Origin: Micavibrio sp. UBA2638
Lineage (GTDB): Bacteria > Pseudomonadota > Alphaproteobacteria > Micavibrionales > Micavibrionaceae
Length of the DNA stretch: 58,115 nucleotides
Assembly (NCBI GenBank): GCA_002359735.1
Contig: DENS01000019.1
Location: forward strand, 13,404-71,518
Direction of reading: 5' to 3'
In this document: piece after piece, positions 46,261 through 55,382 of the stretch
Position numbering within the stretch: the stretch's first letter is position 1
Layout of the letters: each line of letters starts with the position of its first letter
The notes under the pieces: generated by a model
Told to the model about the DNA's origin: nothing
Databases searched by the model: none
Seen by the model: the letters and a program-made list of their open reading frames with translations, nothing else
Translations under genes and position numbers: made by a program

Positions 46261-47436
46261 CTAATCCATTATACCGTTTTGCTTCGGCGCATTTGAACGT
46301 GCTTTAGCGCCCGCACTGCTGTTACGGCCAATTTCATTGAGCGGCAGATAAGGCACAACGCCGCTACCGCCATTGCTGTCCAGAATAATTTTCTGAGCAT
46401 TTAGCAATACATCTTCCATTGTCTCGATATACATGCGCTCTTTCGTCACATCTTTGCCACTTAAATAAGCCTGATAGACCGAATTAAAACGATCAGCATC
46501 CCCGTTTGCCTTGGCCACCGTCGATTGTTTATAGGCCTGAGCCTCTTGCAGCATTTGTATCGCCATACCGCGCGCCTTTGGTAAAATGTCCTCGCGGTAT
46601 GCATCGGCTCGGTTTTTCACATCTTCCGCATCCTGCTTGGCCGATTGAACATCCTGAAAGGCATCTTGTACATCGGGATGTACCTCTGCCATCTGAATCA
46701 ACACCTGCTTGACGGAAATGCCCGAATTATAAGCATCCAGATTTTCCTGAATAATTGCACGGGTACGGTCAGCAACTCTATCACGGCCCGTTGTAATAAT
46801 CGGAAACATTAAAGTTTGCCCCACCACTTCGCGAATCGCGCTTTCGGCCACCTTCTTAATAGTGTTTTCCTGATCACGGATAGAGAACAAGTAATCCTCT
46901 GCCGATTTAATGTTCCACTGAATAACCAGATCCAGATCAACGATATTACGATCCGAGGTTAACATCAGACTTTCCTCTGGAATATCACGCGTGCTGCCCT
47001 CACCGCCGCGTGAATACAGCTCAGAAAAGCCAATATTCATTTTTCGAATTTCTTCGACATTTACAATTTCTGCGGTTTCGATTGGTGCGGGAAGGTGATA
47101 CCCCAACCCTGGTTCGGCCACTGTAGTTTTCCATTCCCCAAAACGTTGGATAACGGCATGTTCACCAGGGTTCACAACAAACAAACCACTGGATAGCCAA
47201 AGCGCGCCAATCACGACAATCGCAATCGCAACAATAAACCCGCCCTTCATATTACCAGGCATCATTGAACGAAAATTCTGTTGCGCTTTACGCAGCATTT
47301 CATCCAGATCCGGCGGTTCCGATCCACCGCCATAGCCGCCGCCACCGCCACCGCGATTTGGGCCTCTACCTGGCGCGTCATTGCCAGGACGCCCCCAAGG
47401 GTTACCTTTATTTCCAGATTCTTTATCCCAAGACAT
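46261..47436 (-). CDS. hflK: HflK, modulator of FtsH protease
   Basis: 391 residues. A Gly/Pro-rich cytoplasmic tail (~1-45) leads to one membrane helix (~64-87) and then the SPFH domain (VNPGEHAVIQRFGEW ... GYHLPAPIETAEIVNVEEIRKMNIGF), a coiled coil (~255-310) and a disordered end. It is the HflC partner, first of the hflK-hflC-DUF2065-degP series and divergent from mrp. Confidence 0.95.
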   Translation of the reverse strand: MSWDKESGNKGNPWGRPGNDAPGRGPNRGGGGGGYGGGSEPPDLDEMLRKAQQNFRSMMPGNMKGGFIVAIAIVVIGALWLSSGLFVVNPGEHAVIQRFGEWKTTVAEPGLGYHLPAPIETAEIVNVEEIRKMNIGFSELYSRGGEGSTRDIPEESLMLTSDRNIVDLDLVIQWNIKSAEDYLFSIRDQENTIKKVAESAIREVVGQTLMFPIITTGRDRVADRTRAIIQENLDAYNSGISVKQVLIQMAEVHPDVQDAFQDVQSAKQDAEDVKNRADAYREDILPKARGMAIQMLQEAQAYKQSTVAKANGDADRFNSVYQAYLSGKDVTKERMYIETMEDVLLNAQKIILDSNGGSGVVPYLPLNEIGRNSSAGAKARSNAPKQNGIMD

Positions 47437-47548
47437 AAGCTAATTCTCTTGATCGTTGTTGATATTCTATGGCTAATAACAATATTCTATTTGAATAAGA
47501 AAGCAAACCCCACACTTGCAATAAAGCCAAGATAAAAACGAGATAACC

Positions 47549-48670
47549 ATGAGCGCAGTTACCAAAGACCAAATCATCGATGCCTTAAAAACGGTTCGTG
47601 ATGAAGAACAAGGGGCCGATATCGTCTCACTGGATATGGTCAAGGGACTGCAGATCAGTGGGGATGGCACCGTTATCTTCATGATAGAGGTTTCCCCATC
47701 ACGGGGCACACAATTAGAACCGTTGCGACAAAACGCGGAACAAACTGTCTTGAAAATAAAAGGCGTCAACAAAGTGAGCGCCGTTCTAACAGCTGAAGCA
47801 AAACACACGCCCAAAGCAGCAGCCTCCGGGGTGGCCCCGGCACCGACCAAAAGCAATATACCCGACCCGCACGGCCTTAATAAAATTCCACCACTCGATA
47901 TCCACGCGAAACATATTATTGCCGTCGCCTCTGGCAAGGGCGGCGTTGGAAAATCAACAGTGACGGCCAATATATGCGCAAATTTAGCCAAAAATGGCCA
48001 TAAAGTGGGGCTACTGGATGCCGATATTTACGGCCCCAGCCAACCACATATGATGGGATTGGATGGCAAGAAACCGGCCAGCGACGAAAACAACCAGATT
48101 ATACCGCTGGAAGCACACGGCATAAAAGTGATGTCAATCGGGTTTATGATTGAACCAGAAAAAGCATTGGTCTGGCGCGGGCCTATGGTGCAATCCGCAC
48201 TTATTCAGCTGATGCGTGATGTTGCATGGGGCACAGCAGAGACCCCGCTGGATTATTTAATTGTCGATATGCCGCCCGGAACAGGCGATGCGCAACTGAC
48301 CATGGCGCAAAAAATAAAATTAAGCGGCGCCATTATCGTATCAACGCCGCAAGACATTGCCTTGCTGGATGCCCGCAAAGGCATCGAAATGTTTCGCAAA
48401 ACCAATGTACCTGTTTTAGGCATCATAGAGAATATGAGCACATATATTTGCACCAATTGCGGCCATGAAGAGCATATATTTGGCCATGGCGGCGCACAAA
48501 AAGAAGCCAAAAAACTAGGAACGGCATTTCTAGGCGACATCCCCCTGAATACGAGCATACGGATCAATAGTGACGAGGGAATTCCGGCATCCTTATCAGC
48601 CCCGGAGAGCGAATATGCGAAAAAATTCGACGTCATCGCAAAAGAGATAAGCACCCGTTTAAAAACGTAA
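47549..48670 (+). CDS. Mrp/ApbC-type Fe-S cluster carrier ATPase
   Basis: A 373-residue P-loop protein. The N-terminal MIP18-like domain (~8-90) is followed by a deviant Walker A, SGKGGVGKSTVTANIC (~127-142), LLDADIYGPSQPHMMG, DMPPGTGDAQLT and the Fe-S binding CxxC in YICTNCGHEEHIFGHGG. It carries and delivers 4Fe-4S clusters. The length and order are typical. Divergent from hflK. Confidence 0.93.
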   Translation: MSAVTKDQIIDALKTVRDEEQGADIVSLDMVKGLQISGDGTVIFMIEVSPSRGTQLEPLRQNAEQTVLKIKGVNKVSAVLTAEAKHTPKAAASGVAPAPTKSNIPDPHGLNKIPPLDIHAKHIIAVASGKGGVGKSTVTANICANLAKNGHKVGLLDADIYGPSQPHMMGLDGKKPASDENNQIIPLEAHGIKVMSIGFMIEPEKALVWRGPMVQSALIQLMRDVAWGTAETPLDYLIVDMPPGTGDAQLTMAQKIKLSGAIIVSTPQDIALLDARKGIEMFRKTNVPVLGIIENMSTYICTNCGHEEHIFGHGGAQKEAKKLGTAFLGDIPLNTSIRINSDEGIPASLSAPESEYAKKFDVIAKEISTRLKT

Positions 48671-48694
48671 TTATTGGCCCAAAATGGACAAAAT

Positions 48695-49222
48695 CTATAT
48701 TTTTGTATATTGAATAAAACTAAAAGCGGGCTTGCCCCCTTCAGCCTCATGATCCTCGCGCCAGACTTCACGCCAATCGTCCCAGTTCACCTTGGGAAAC
48801 TGGGTATCCCCGTCCACATTGTCATGGATTAATGTCATATCAAGATCACTGACAAAACCCATCTCCAGTGCCTGGGCGTATATCTGCGCCCCGCCGTTTA
48901 CGAAGACCTCATCAACGCCATCACGCTTTGCCACACTCATGGCTCTATCCATCGCCGTTTTCAAATCAGACTCCACGATCACACCATCACCTGCGACATA
49001 ATCGCTTTGACGCGTCACGATGATATTGGTGCGCCCCGGCAAAGGGCCTCCGACTTCTTCATATAAAGAATCGATCGTTTTACGCCCCATCACCAGAGGC
49101 TTGCCGAGCGTACGCGCTTTATATCGTTTCAAATCGGCCGGAATATGCCAGGGCAATGTGCCCTCTTTACCAATCACACGGTTTTGCGCCATAGCAACGA
49201 TTATGGTGGTTTTGATACTCAT
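48695..49222 (-). CDS. folA: Dihydrofolate reductase
   Basis: A 175-residue DHFR reducing dihydrofolate to tetrahydrofolate. Seen: VAMAQNRVIGKEGTLPWHIPADLKRYK with the active-site acid in the PADLK segment, LVMGRKTIDSL, GRTNIIVTRQ and VFVNGGAQIYAQAL. Its ATG overlaps the thyA stop by four bases, a coupled thyA-folA pair that regenerates the folate that thyA consumes. Confidence 0.95.
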   Translation of the reverse strand: MSIKTTIIVAMAQNRVIGKEGTLPWHIPADLKRYKARTLGKPLVMGRKTIDSLYEEVGGPLPGRTNIIVTRQSDYVAGDGVIVESDLKTAMDRAMSVAKRDGVDEVFVNGGAQIYAQALEMGFVSDLDMTLIHDNVDGDTQFPKVNWDDWREVWREDHEAEGGKPAFSFIQYTKI

Positions 49223-50013
49223 ACCGCAACAGGGGCCTTGATATGATCATGGGCCTGATAGCCGACCAATTCAAAGTCTTCAAATTTAAAATCAAAAATA
49301 TCGGTCACATGCGGGTTCAGGTGCATTTCCGGCAACGGGAATGGATCACGCGAAAGCTGCAACTTCGTCTGCTCAATATGATTAGAATACAGATGCGCAT
49401 CCCCCAACGTATGAATAAATTCACCTGGCTTTAAGCCGCAAACCTGGGCGATCATCATCGTTAACAGGGCATAAGAGGCAATATTAAAGGGAACACCAAG
49501 GAAGATATCTGCACTGCGCTGATATAATTGACAGGACAATTTACCGTCCGCCACATAAAACTGGAAAAACGCATGACATGGCGGCAAGGCCATTTCATCC
49601 ACCACGCCGGGATTATAGGCAACGACCAAAAGACGCCTGCTATCGGGGTTATTCTTTATCTGGTCAACCACGTTTTTGATCTGGTCAATGGTTCTACCAT
49701 CTGCCGTTTTCCAGGCCCGCCACTGTTCACCATAGACCGGGCCAAGATCACCATTTTCATCGGCCCATTCATCCCATATGCGCACACCATTATCTTTTAA
49801 ATACTGAATATTTGTATCCCCCTTCAAAAACCACAACAATTCATGAATAATCGAACGTAGATGGCATTTTTTGGTGGTCACCAAGGGAAACCCGTCAGAC
49901 AGGTCAAAACGCATTTGATACCCAAAAACCGAACGGGTTCCCGTACCGGTGCGGTCATCTTTTTGTGTACCATTGTCCAGAACATGGCGCATCAGATCCA
50001 GATATTGCTTCAT
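49219..50013 (-). CDS. thyA: Thymidylate synthase
   Basis: A 264-residue ThyA, the same length as the E. coli enzyme, methylating dUMP to dTMP. Seen: DDRTGTGTRSVFGYQMRFDL, the catalytic Cys in LPPCHAFFQFYV, QLYQRSADIFLGVPFNIASYALL and HLYSNHIEQ. AGGAGAGG lies before the ATG. Upstream of folA on the same transcript. Confidence 0.96.
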   Translation of the reverse strand: MKQYLDLMRHVLDNGTQKDDRTGTGTRSVFGYQMRFDLSDGFPLVTTKKCHLRSIIHELLWFLKGDTNIQYLKDNGVRIWDEWADENGDLGPVYGEQWRAWKTADGRTIDQIKNVVDQIKNNPDSRRLLVVAYNPGVVDEMALPPCHAFFQFYVADGKLSCQLYQRSADIFLGVPFNIASYALLTMMIAQVCGLKPGEFIHTLGDAHLYSNHIEQTKLQLSRDPFPLPEMHLNPHVTDIFDFKFEDFELVGYQAHDHIKAPVAV

Positions 50014-50165
50014 TTACCTCTCCTTGTATGTATTATTTGGCTATAATGATTGGATTCCCGCTATAAAGGCAAGACTTTGCCGGTAAAACACGGAAAATTT
50101 CTGTGAAATCAAGGCAAACGCCTAGTTTTTATGGATTTTTTAAAATATATGCCCTATATTATTAA

Positions 50166-50533
50166 TGCTGGCTTCGGTCAGCTATGACGTTACACGCTTG
50201 TACGGAATAGACGTTCGTGGACCCGGGGGCAGTACCCGGCGGCTCCACCATTTTGGTTCTAATCATTCGAAAGAGCAGGACCAAGACGGCGGGGCCGAAA
50301 CAGGATCGACACGCGTAGTAAAGGTATGTGGCGACGTTCGGCATTGTATCCGCCGTTACCGGGCTAAATTCATAAATGCAAACGATAATGTTGCATTCGT
50401 AGCAGCCAACGACAACACAGTTGTTGAAGGTGACGTACGCAAAGCCGCCTAATTGGGCGTCTAGCAAAGCTACATGATTCCTAATTGATTAATGCCTTTA
50501 GGTGGGGTTTGGCGGTACCTAGCAACAGAAACC
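50166..50533 (+). ncRNA. ssrA: Circularly permuted (two-piece) tmRNA
   Basis: Alphaproteobacterial-type permuted ssrA. The acceptor piece comes first: a UUCG-capped hairpin (50166-50181), then the T-arm (stem CCGGG/CCCGG) and an encoded CCA end (GGCTCCACCA, 50241-50250). An intervening segment of 40 bases follows that is removed in maturation, then the coding piece from GGGGCC (50291), whose first six bases pair with GGCTCC of the acceptor piece. The pseudoknot region, the resume codon GCA at 50378, the tag frame to TAA 50452 and a final hairpin GGTTT/AAACC (~50506-50533) follow. The piece ends are my estimates except the CCA and GGGGCC. As read, the T-loop is GGCAGTA rather than TTCRA. It rescues stalled ribosomes. 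Confidence 0.92.
50378..50452 (+). CDS. tmRNA-encoded proteolysis tag, with duplicated AANDN
   Basis: 24 codons plus TAA. Counting the non-encoded alanine carried by tmRNA, the tag starts AANDNVAFV and continues directly with AANDNTVVE, then GDVRKAA. The first two blocks are a 9-residue duplication, with different codons in each copy (AACGATAAT versus AACGACAAC), so it is not a fresh copy. The Caulobacter tag has 14 residues with one AANDN. The end is KAA instead of the usual LAA or VAA seen by ClpX. The adaptor gene sspB is 1 kb downstream. Confidence 0.85.
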   Translation, partial: ANDNVAFVAANDNTVVEGDVRKAA

Positions 50534-50605
50534 GTCACTTTATTTACGCCCTCAGCTGGCATTTCTGACTTCCCGAAATATAATTCTTGCCCTATCTTAT
50601 TGAAT

Positions 50606-51334
50606 ATGAGTGCCCCGCCCGACATTCTGGCCCATGTTCCGTTTATAGCGCTAATACTCTGTTATGCGCTAGGCAGCGCCCTTTATATTGGCCTTGCCGA
50701 TTGGAGCCGCTCTATCGCACGCGGACAATACAATGGATACAATGCCTTTCATACAATATTTCCCTGGATTAAAGCCGCACTGATTACGGTCATATTGGCA
50801 TCTTTAATGCGCCAAATTGCGGATCACCCCTATGATCTACGTGGTTATCTGACCGAGATAGTATTACTAACGCTATCCGCGTTCGCCTTCTATCTAAAAC
50901 TTAGGACTGTCAATACGGGGGTGGAACGCCCCCCAATCATGCAAAATCTTATGCTGTTTTTAAAACGCGTGGCCGCATATTGCTTTCTGACACTGGCATT
51001 ATGGGCATTGTTAATTGCTGTTTTTCTGACCAGCTTTTGGGGATTACAAATCATCAATGCGGCACTGCCCATGGCCATCAACACCGCACAAACCGCCATC
51101 ATCATCACTGGCCTGCTTTCACTATGGCCCTTTGTCGTCTGGTATAACAAGGCCCAAAATCGTGGCCGAAGCGGGCAAATAACCATACCGGAACGTTACA
51201 GGTTCCACAGCATTCTTTGGCCCTATATCCTTGGCCTGCTCCTGTTTATTTTGCCTCTGTTTCTGGACAAAGTCGCCTCTTCGGATAAGTTCAAACAGAT
51301 GATAAATGCGAGCCCGGCATTACAAAGAGTGTAA
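50606..51334 (+). CDS. Hypothetical multi-pass membrane protein
   Basis: 242 residues from ATG 50606. An upstream in-frame ATG (50492) lies inside the tmRNA gene, so it is rejected. Six hydrophobic segments: ~10-30, ~48-66, ~80-98, ~115-138, ~150-172 and ~205-225. The loops are short and basic. I do not recognise the family. It lies between ssrA and sspB on the same strand; whether it belongs to that system is unknown. Confidence 0.65.
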   Translation: MSAPPDILAHVPFIALILCYALGSALYIGLADWSRSIARGQYNGYNAFHTIFPWIKAALITVILASLMRQIADHPYDLRGYLTEIVLLTLSAFAFYLKLRTVNTGVERPPIMQNLMLFLKRVAAYCFLTLALWALLIAVFLTSFWGLQIINAALPMAINTAQTAIIITGLLSLWPFVVWYNKAQNRGRSGQITIPERYRFHSILWPYILGLLLFILPLFLDKVASSDKFKQMINASPALQRV

Positions 51335-51482
51335 AACTTCTTATCTGATGCATTGTACGCTCGTGTTTCGTTCTGTATGATATTATAAATAGATTTGCAT
51401 TGTGGCATTTGGCCGTTTACAAATAAAACAGCCATGCGCAATATCAAAAATACACAAACCTTAAAGCAAATAAGAACCAAAT

Positions 51483-51974
51483 ATGACTGATGACGATGAA
51501 ATTTTACGCTACGACAGAATGGTAGAGACCGCCCTGCGCGGTGTCGTTAGAAAATCCGTAGAAGAGGTTATTCAGCATGGCCTGAGCGGTGATCATCATT
51601 TCTACATCACGTTTTTAACAGATTATCCTGGCGTCGATATCCCAGATTACCTGCATGAACGTTACCCCGGGGAAATGACAATCGTATTACAATATCAGTT
51701 TTCCGATCTGGAAGTGGATAATGAATTTCTGCGCGTGACCCTTTCTTTCAACAGCGTTCCGGAACGTCTGGTCATTCCCATGAATGCCATTTCCATTTTT
51801 GCCGACCCGTCGGTGAATTTCGCTTTACAGTTCCAGCCAATGGGCGATGAACTAACCGAGGCGGATTTAGATGCCTTTGACGGTGACGGGCCGGATGATG
51901 ACGGCGGTGGCAGCGGCGGTGGCGGCGATAAAACCGGCGAAGTTGTTTCACTGGATAAATTCCGCAAAAAATAA
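51483..51974 (+). CDS. sspB: SspB, ClpXP adaptor for ssrA-tagged proteins (alpha type)
   Basis: A 163-residue SspB-alpha. The folded peptide-binding domain (~5-125) has YDRMVETALRGVVRKSVEEV, HHFYITFLTDYPGVDIPDYL and PERLVIPMNAISIFADPSVNFALQF. It is followed by an acidic and glycine-rich linker (DGDGPDDDGGGSGGGGD) and the ClpX-docking tail VVSLDKFRKK. It tethers tagged proteins to the ClpX unfoldase. It lies 950 bases downstream of ssrA, whose tag has two copies of the AANDN-type motif. The following GTG start is three bases beyond the stop. Confidence 0.94.
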   Translation: MTDDDEILRYDRMVETALRGVVRKSVEEVIQHGLSGDHHFYITFLTDYPGVDIPDYLHERYPGEMTIVLQYQFSDLEVDNEFLRVTLSFNSVPERLVIPMNAISIFADPSVNFALQFQPMGDELTEADLDAFDGDGPDDDGGGSGGGGDKTGEVVSLDKFRKK

Positions 51975-51977
51975 CAG

Positions 51978-52655
51978 GTGCCCGAAACCTTGGATCCATC
52001 GGCACCACCATCCAACCCCCATCTCTATATTTCCCTGATAGCGGTTACCATTGGTAACCTTACCCCTGCGGTTGGTGTTTTATTTTATGACTGGTCACTC
52101 TTCGATATATTCTACCTATATTGGGCGGAAAATATCCTGATCGGTGCTTTTACAGCCATACGTATGGCCATGAGCGCGGCAAGCTGGGGCTTTGTCATGC
52201 TGATAGGCACCTTATTCAAAATCGCATTTTTCTGTGTTCATTACGGTATGTTTTGTTTTGGGCACGGCATGATTTTGTTTGAGCTGTTCTATGAAGGGCC
52301 GGTTGATATAGGCAAAAATGAGGCCTATCTTCTAGCCTATATTTTTGATCATAATCAGGCCGGATTTGGCATCGCCATGGCCGGAATTTTAATGATCGTT
52401 ATTACCGAAGGGATTAAAAACATTATCGCCGATCGCCGCGATGCAAGACTACCCCAGACCATTATGTTTTCACCCTATGGCCGGATAGTGATCTTGCATG
52501 TCACCATTATCTTTGGCGGCCTAGGGGCACAAAGTCTGGGCGCTCCCATATGGGCGCTGGCCTTATTAATCGCCCTTAAAACCGGATATGACATGCTGGT
52601 TGTTACCGATAAACACATAATCAGTTTTGACAAAAAAGCAAAAAAGGATACATAA
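51978..52655 (+). CDS. Membrane protein, DUF6498-like
   Basis: 225 residues from GTG 51978, three bases after sspB, so probably translated with it. About six hydrophobic segments. Early on it carries DIFYLYWAENILIGAFTAIRM, the pattern I associate with DUF6498 proteins, and ends in a Lys-rich cytoplasmic tail (FDKKAKKD). The function is unknown. It is followed by the hydrolase gene after five bases. Confidence 0.7.
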   Translation: MPETLDPSAPPSNPHLYISLIAVTIGNLTPAVGVLFYDWSLFDIFYLYWAENILIGAFTAIRMAMSAASWGFVMLIGTLFKIAFFCVHYGMFCFGHGMILFELFYEGPVDIGKNEAYLLAYIFDHNQAGFGIAMAGILMIVITEGIKNIIADRRDARLPQTIMFSPYGRIVILHVTIIFGGLGAQSLGAPIWALALLIALKTGYDMLVVTDKHIISFDKKAKKDT

Positions 52656-52660
52656 ACCAT

Positions 52661-53641
52661 ATGCTATGGAACAAAGACATATCCCCCGACAAAGAACCCT
52701 TTAAAGTCCTGTTAAAACGTGGGGAATTTGTTGATGAAACACGTCAAAACGATGATGGAACAACCCGCATCGTTCCCTTTAAAATCTATCATCCCGTTGA
52801 GCACAACCAGAAAACACTACCCATTATCATATGGTCGCATGGTTATGGCGGCAACCATAACGGCGCCGGTTTTATTTCACGGTTTTTAGCCTCTCATGGT
52901 TATGTCGTCTGTCACCTGACCCATCATGGGACAGATAGCTCTCTTTGGGAGGGTAAGGACGGGCACCCCTGGGATATTCTTCGCAAAGCCAAAGTTTCGC
53001 GCCATACAACGCTCAACCGTTTTTATGATCTTCCATTTTTTCTTGATCAATTAAAACCATGGGCGGCAGAACATACAGACCCGGGGCAATATATGGACTT
53101 TGACCATATCGGTATGTCAGGCCATTCCTTTGGCGCCTTGTCAACACAAGTGGCCGCTGGCCAAATGTTTGCCGATGCAGACCATAAAATAACGCGCATG
53201 CTGGAACCGCGCATCAAAGCCGGCATCTTATACAGCCCGGTTCCTGTGGCGGACCATTTACTGGATAAAATCGTAGATTTAAATGACATCAACATATATG
53301 AAAGCATTGAAATTCCACTTTTGCATATGACGGGTACGGATGATGATGCTCCCATTGGCGGCGCCGATTACACGCACAGGCTGGCCGTCTATGAAAAGAC
53401 AGGTCACTCGGAAAAATACTTACTGATCAAACATGGGGCCGACCACATGGTCTATAATGGGACACGCGGGAAACTGGATAAAAACCCGAACCGTGAAAAG
53501 CATGAACAAATCATAAAAGTCATGGCTCTTGCCTTTTGGGACGCACAGCTTAAGGACAATCCTGAGGCCCAAAAATGGTTACTCGGCGATGGCGTTCTGG
53601 ATTATCTGGGGCAGGATGCAGATTTCAAATATCAGAAATAG
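52661..53641 (+). CDS. Alpha/beta hydrolase (PAF-acetylhydrolase/chlorophyllase-like)
   Basis: A 326-residue hydrolase with no signal peptide. Seen: an oxyanion-hole type IIIWSHGYGGNHNGAG (~57-72), the nucleophile elbow GMSGHSFGALST with Ser in GHSFG, a C-terminal TGTDDDAPIGG acid region and a His in KHGADHMVYNG. The family cleaves short acyl esters. It belongs to the sspB run (gap of five bases from the preceding gene). The substrate is unknown. Confidence 0.82.
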   Translation: MLWNKDISPDKEPFKVLLKRGEFVDETRQNDDGTTRIVPFKIYHPVEHNQKTLPIIIWSHGYGGNHNGAGFISRFLASHGYVVCHLTHHGTDSSLWEGKDGHPWDILRKAKVSRHTTLNRFYDLPFFLDQLKPWAAEHTDPGQYMDFDHIGMSGHSFGALSTQVAAGQMFADADHKITRMLEPRIKAGILYSPVPVADHLLDKIVDLNDINIYESIEIPLLHMTGTDDDAPIGGADYTHRLAVYEKTGHSEKYLLIKHGADHMVYNGTRGKLDKNPNREKHEQIIKVMALAFWDAQLKDNPEAQKWLLGDGVLDYLGQDADFKYQK

Positions 53642-53686
53642 CCGTTTTTCTGGACATAATATATATATTTCCTGTATAAATCTGAA

Positions 53687-55363
53687 ATGCACAACAGGGA
53701 CACGGATATAAAAGCGGACGAACAACAAGTCCGCAATATATACAACTACCATACCCAGAACGGCCTGCAATTTCAGGGCGGGCTTGCCGGTTTTCAACAG
53801 GCATTGGAAAGCCATTTGCATCCTGTCGCCCATTTCCTGTTTGTTATATTGCCGAAATTTCCGGCATTGAAAGACAATTACCTCAAAGATTTGGATGAAG
53901 CCGATATCTTGCAGATTCATGCGTTATCAAAACTGTATAATAAGAAACCATTGGCCACACATCAGGACGTAACATCCGGCGTTTTTCTGAATATCCGCTT
54001 AAAAGAGACCAAGGCGGGATTACACAAAGTTTCAACCTTTCACCCCGATGTACCGGCCATTCACGATATCGCCGAAGAAGCGATTGAATATTTTCTCAAG
54101 AAATCAACGCTTGATGACCTTCGCGCCATGGACGAAGATATGCAAACCCTCTTGCTTGAATGCATTGAGGATATGGATATTGATTTGCTTCGCAAGCCCG
54201 AACAGCACCAAAAGCTGGTATATAGCCTGCATATTCCGCAAGAAATCAAACGTTTTCATTCTGTGTGCGTAAAGGAACTGGCCGCGCGCATCATTATCAA
54301 CGAAGATCTTGGGGATGGTATAACTGCGTTTTTGAATAAAGACGATGCAGCCAGACTTGATTTACCGTATATAGAGGCCGATGAAGACAAACAGTATGTA
54401 GTTCGTTGTTTCATGCGCACAATGGCCGAAATCTGGGACATGCCGGACCCAATTGAAGAAAATTATACGCAAGCGCCCGAGCCGGATAAAAACGGAAAAG
54501 AATTTTTAGGGTTAATGCATGCTTTTTACCGAGCGGCCAATGACAATACGGAAACGCCAGCACAATCAGCCGGTCTGATATACGGCTTTAATACGCATCA
54601 GGGCTATATCACAACGGACCGCCGCTACGCACTTAAGGCCGTTGCACACGAATTTGGGCATTTAATCAGTAATTTTATTGTGTGCGCGCATGCAAACCCG
54701 CACATAATGAGCAAGCAACCGCGCAAGGATGATATTCAAAATTCCGCGCTATTGTCGCTTGAAACGGCCAAAAAGACATTTTCACTAAACAACTTATACT
54801 CTTATAACGGGCGTTACTATGGTTCCACGACTGCGGATTTCACCGGATTTAACGCTGCTCCGGGGCACCACCCTTATAAAGGCCAGCTAGAGGAACGGCA
54901 TGCCGATTGGCTGGGTCAAAAAGCCATTGAAGCCACTGAATTTGCCCTGGCTATGCGCAATAATATGCACGACCTGCGTGGCATGAAAGACCTTATCCAA
55001 CAAAAGTTCAAAGACATCGTTGGCTGCACACTGGTCAGCAAAAAAACAGCCGATCTTTATAAAAGTATTACAGACGATATCGGCAATGCCCGTAACTTCA
55101 AAGAGTTAGAGGCCGCCACGCATTGCGCCTTTAATGTATTGGAACCACGCTTTAGCAATACGCCGCAAAGCGAACAAAGAGAAAGGCTCTTTAGCTCCAT
55201 CATCAACAATTTTGTCAACAAACCCAAAACGCTAGAGGCGGGAAGGCGTGAATATGCCGAGTTCAGAGTATTTTGCGAATATTTCTTTGATGTACGGGAT
55301 ATTATACTGGATTATGAAGACGAAATGCGCCCCCCAATAGAAAATACTTTGACTGGGCCTTAA
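53687..55363 (+). CDS. Putative cytoplasmic zinc metalloprotease (HEFGH), unknown family
   Basis: 558 residues, no signal peptide or membrane helix. The helical N-terminal half (~1-260) resembles nothing I know. A zincin active-site helix, AVAHEFGHLIS (HEFGH 321-325), is followed by LEERHADWLG (~401-410), the kind of E..AD..G helix that supplies the third zinc ligand in gluzincins. Residues 283-287 are AANDN, the start of the tmRNA tag. It lies between the hydrolase and an ABC ATPase on the sspB strand, 45 bases after the former. The zinc motif is clear; the role is inference. Confidence 0.75.
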   Translation: MHNRDTDIKADEQQVRNIYNYHTQNGLQFQGGLAGFQQALESHLHPVAHFLFVILPKFPALKDNYLKDLDEADILQIHALSKLYNKKPLATHQDVTSGVFLNIRLKETKAGLHKVSTFHPDVPAIHDIAEEAIEYFLKKSTLDDLRAMDEDMQTLLLECIEDMDIDLLRKPEQHQKLVYSLHIPQEIKRFHSVCVKELAARIIINEDLGDGITAFLNKDDAARLDLPYIEADEDKQYVVRCFMRTMAEIWDMPDPIEENYTQAPEPDKNGKEFLGLMHAFYRAANDNTETPAQSAGLIYGFNTHQGYITTDRRYALKAVAHEFGHLISNFIVCAHANPHIMSKQPRKDDIQNSALLSLETAKKTFSLNNLYSYNGRYYGSTTADFTGFNAAPGHHPYKGQLEERHADWLGQKAIEATEFALAMRNNMHDLRGMKDLIQQKFKDIVGCTLVSKKTADLYKSITDDIGNARNFKELEAATHCAFNVLEPRFSNTPQSEQRERLFSSIINNFVNKPKTLEAGRREYAEFRVFCEYFFDVRDIILDYEDEMRPPIENTLTGP

Positions 55364-55382
55364 AATGCGCTAATTCAAAAGC

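Noticed and set aside
50165..50452. A 95-codon frame covering the tmRNA gene
   Set aside because: It spans the acceptor piece, the removed segment and the pseudoknot. Only its last 24 codons are translated, as the tmRNA tag.
50492..50605. N-terminal extension of the membrane protein at 50606
   Set aside because: It would start inside the 3' part of the tmRNA coding piece; the extra residues are unlike the rest of the protein.
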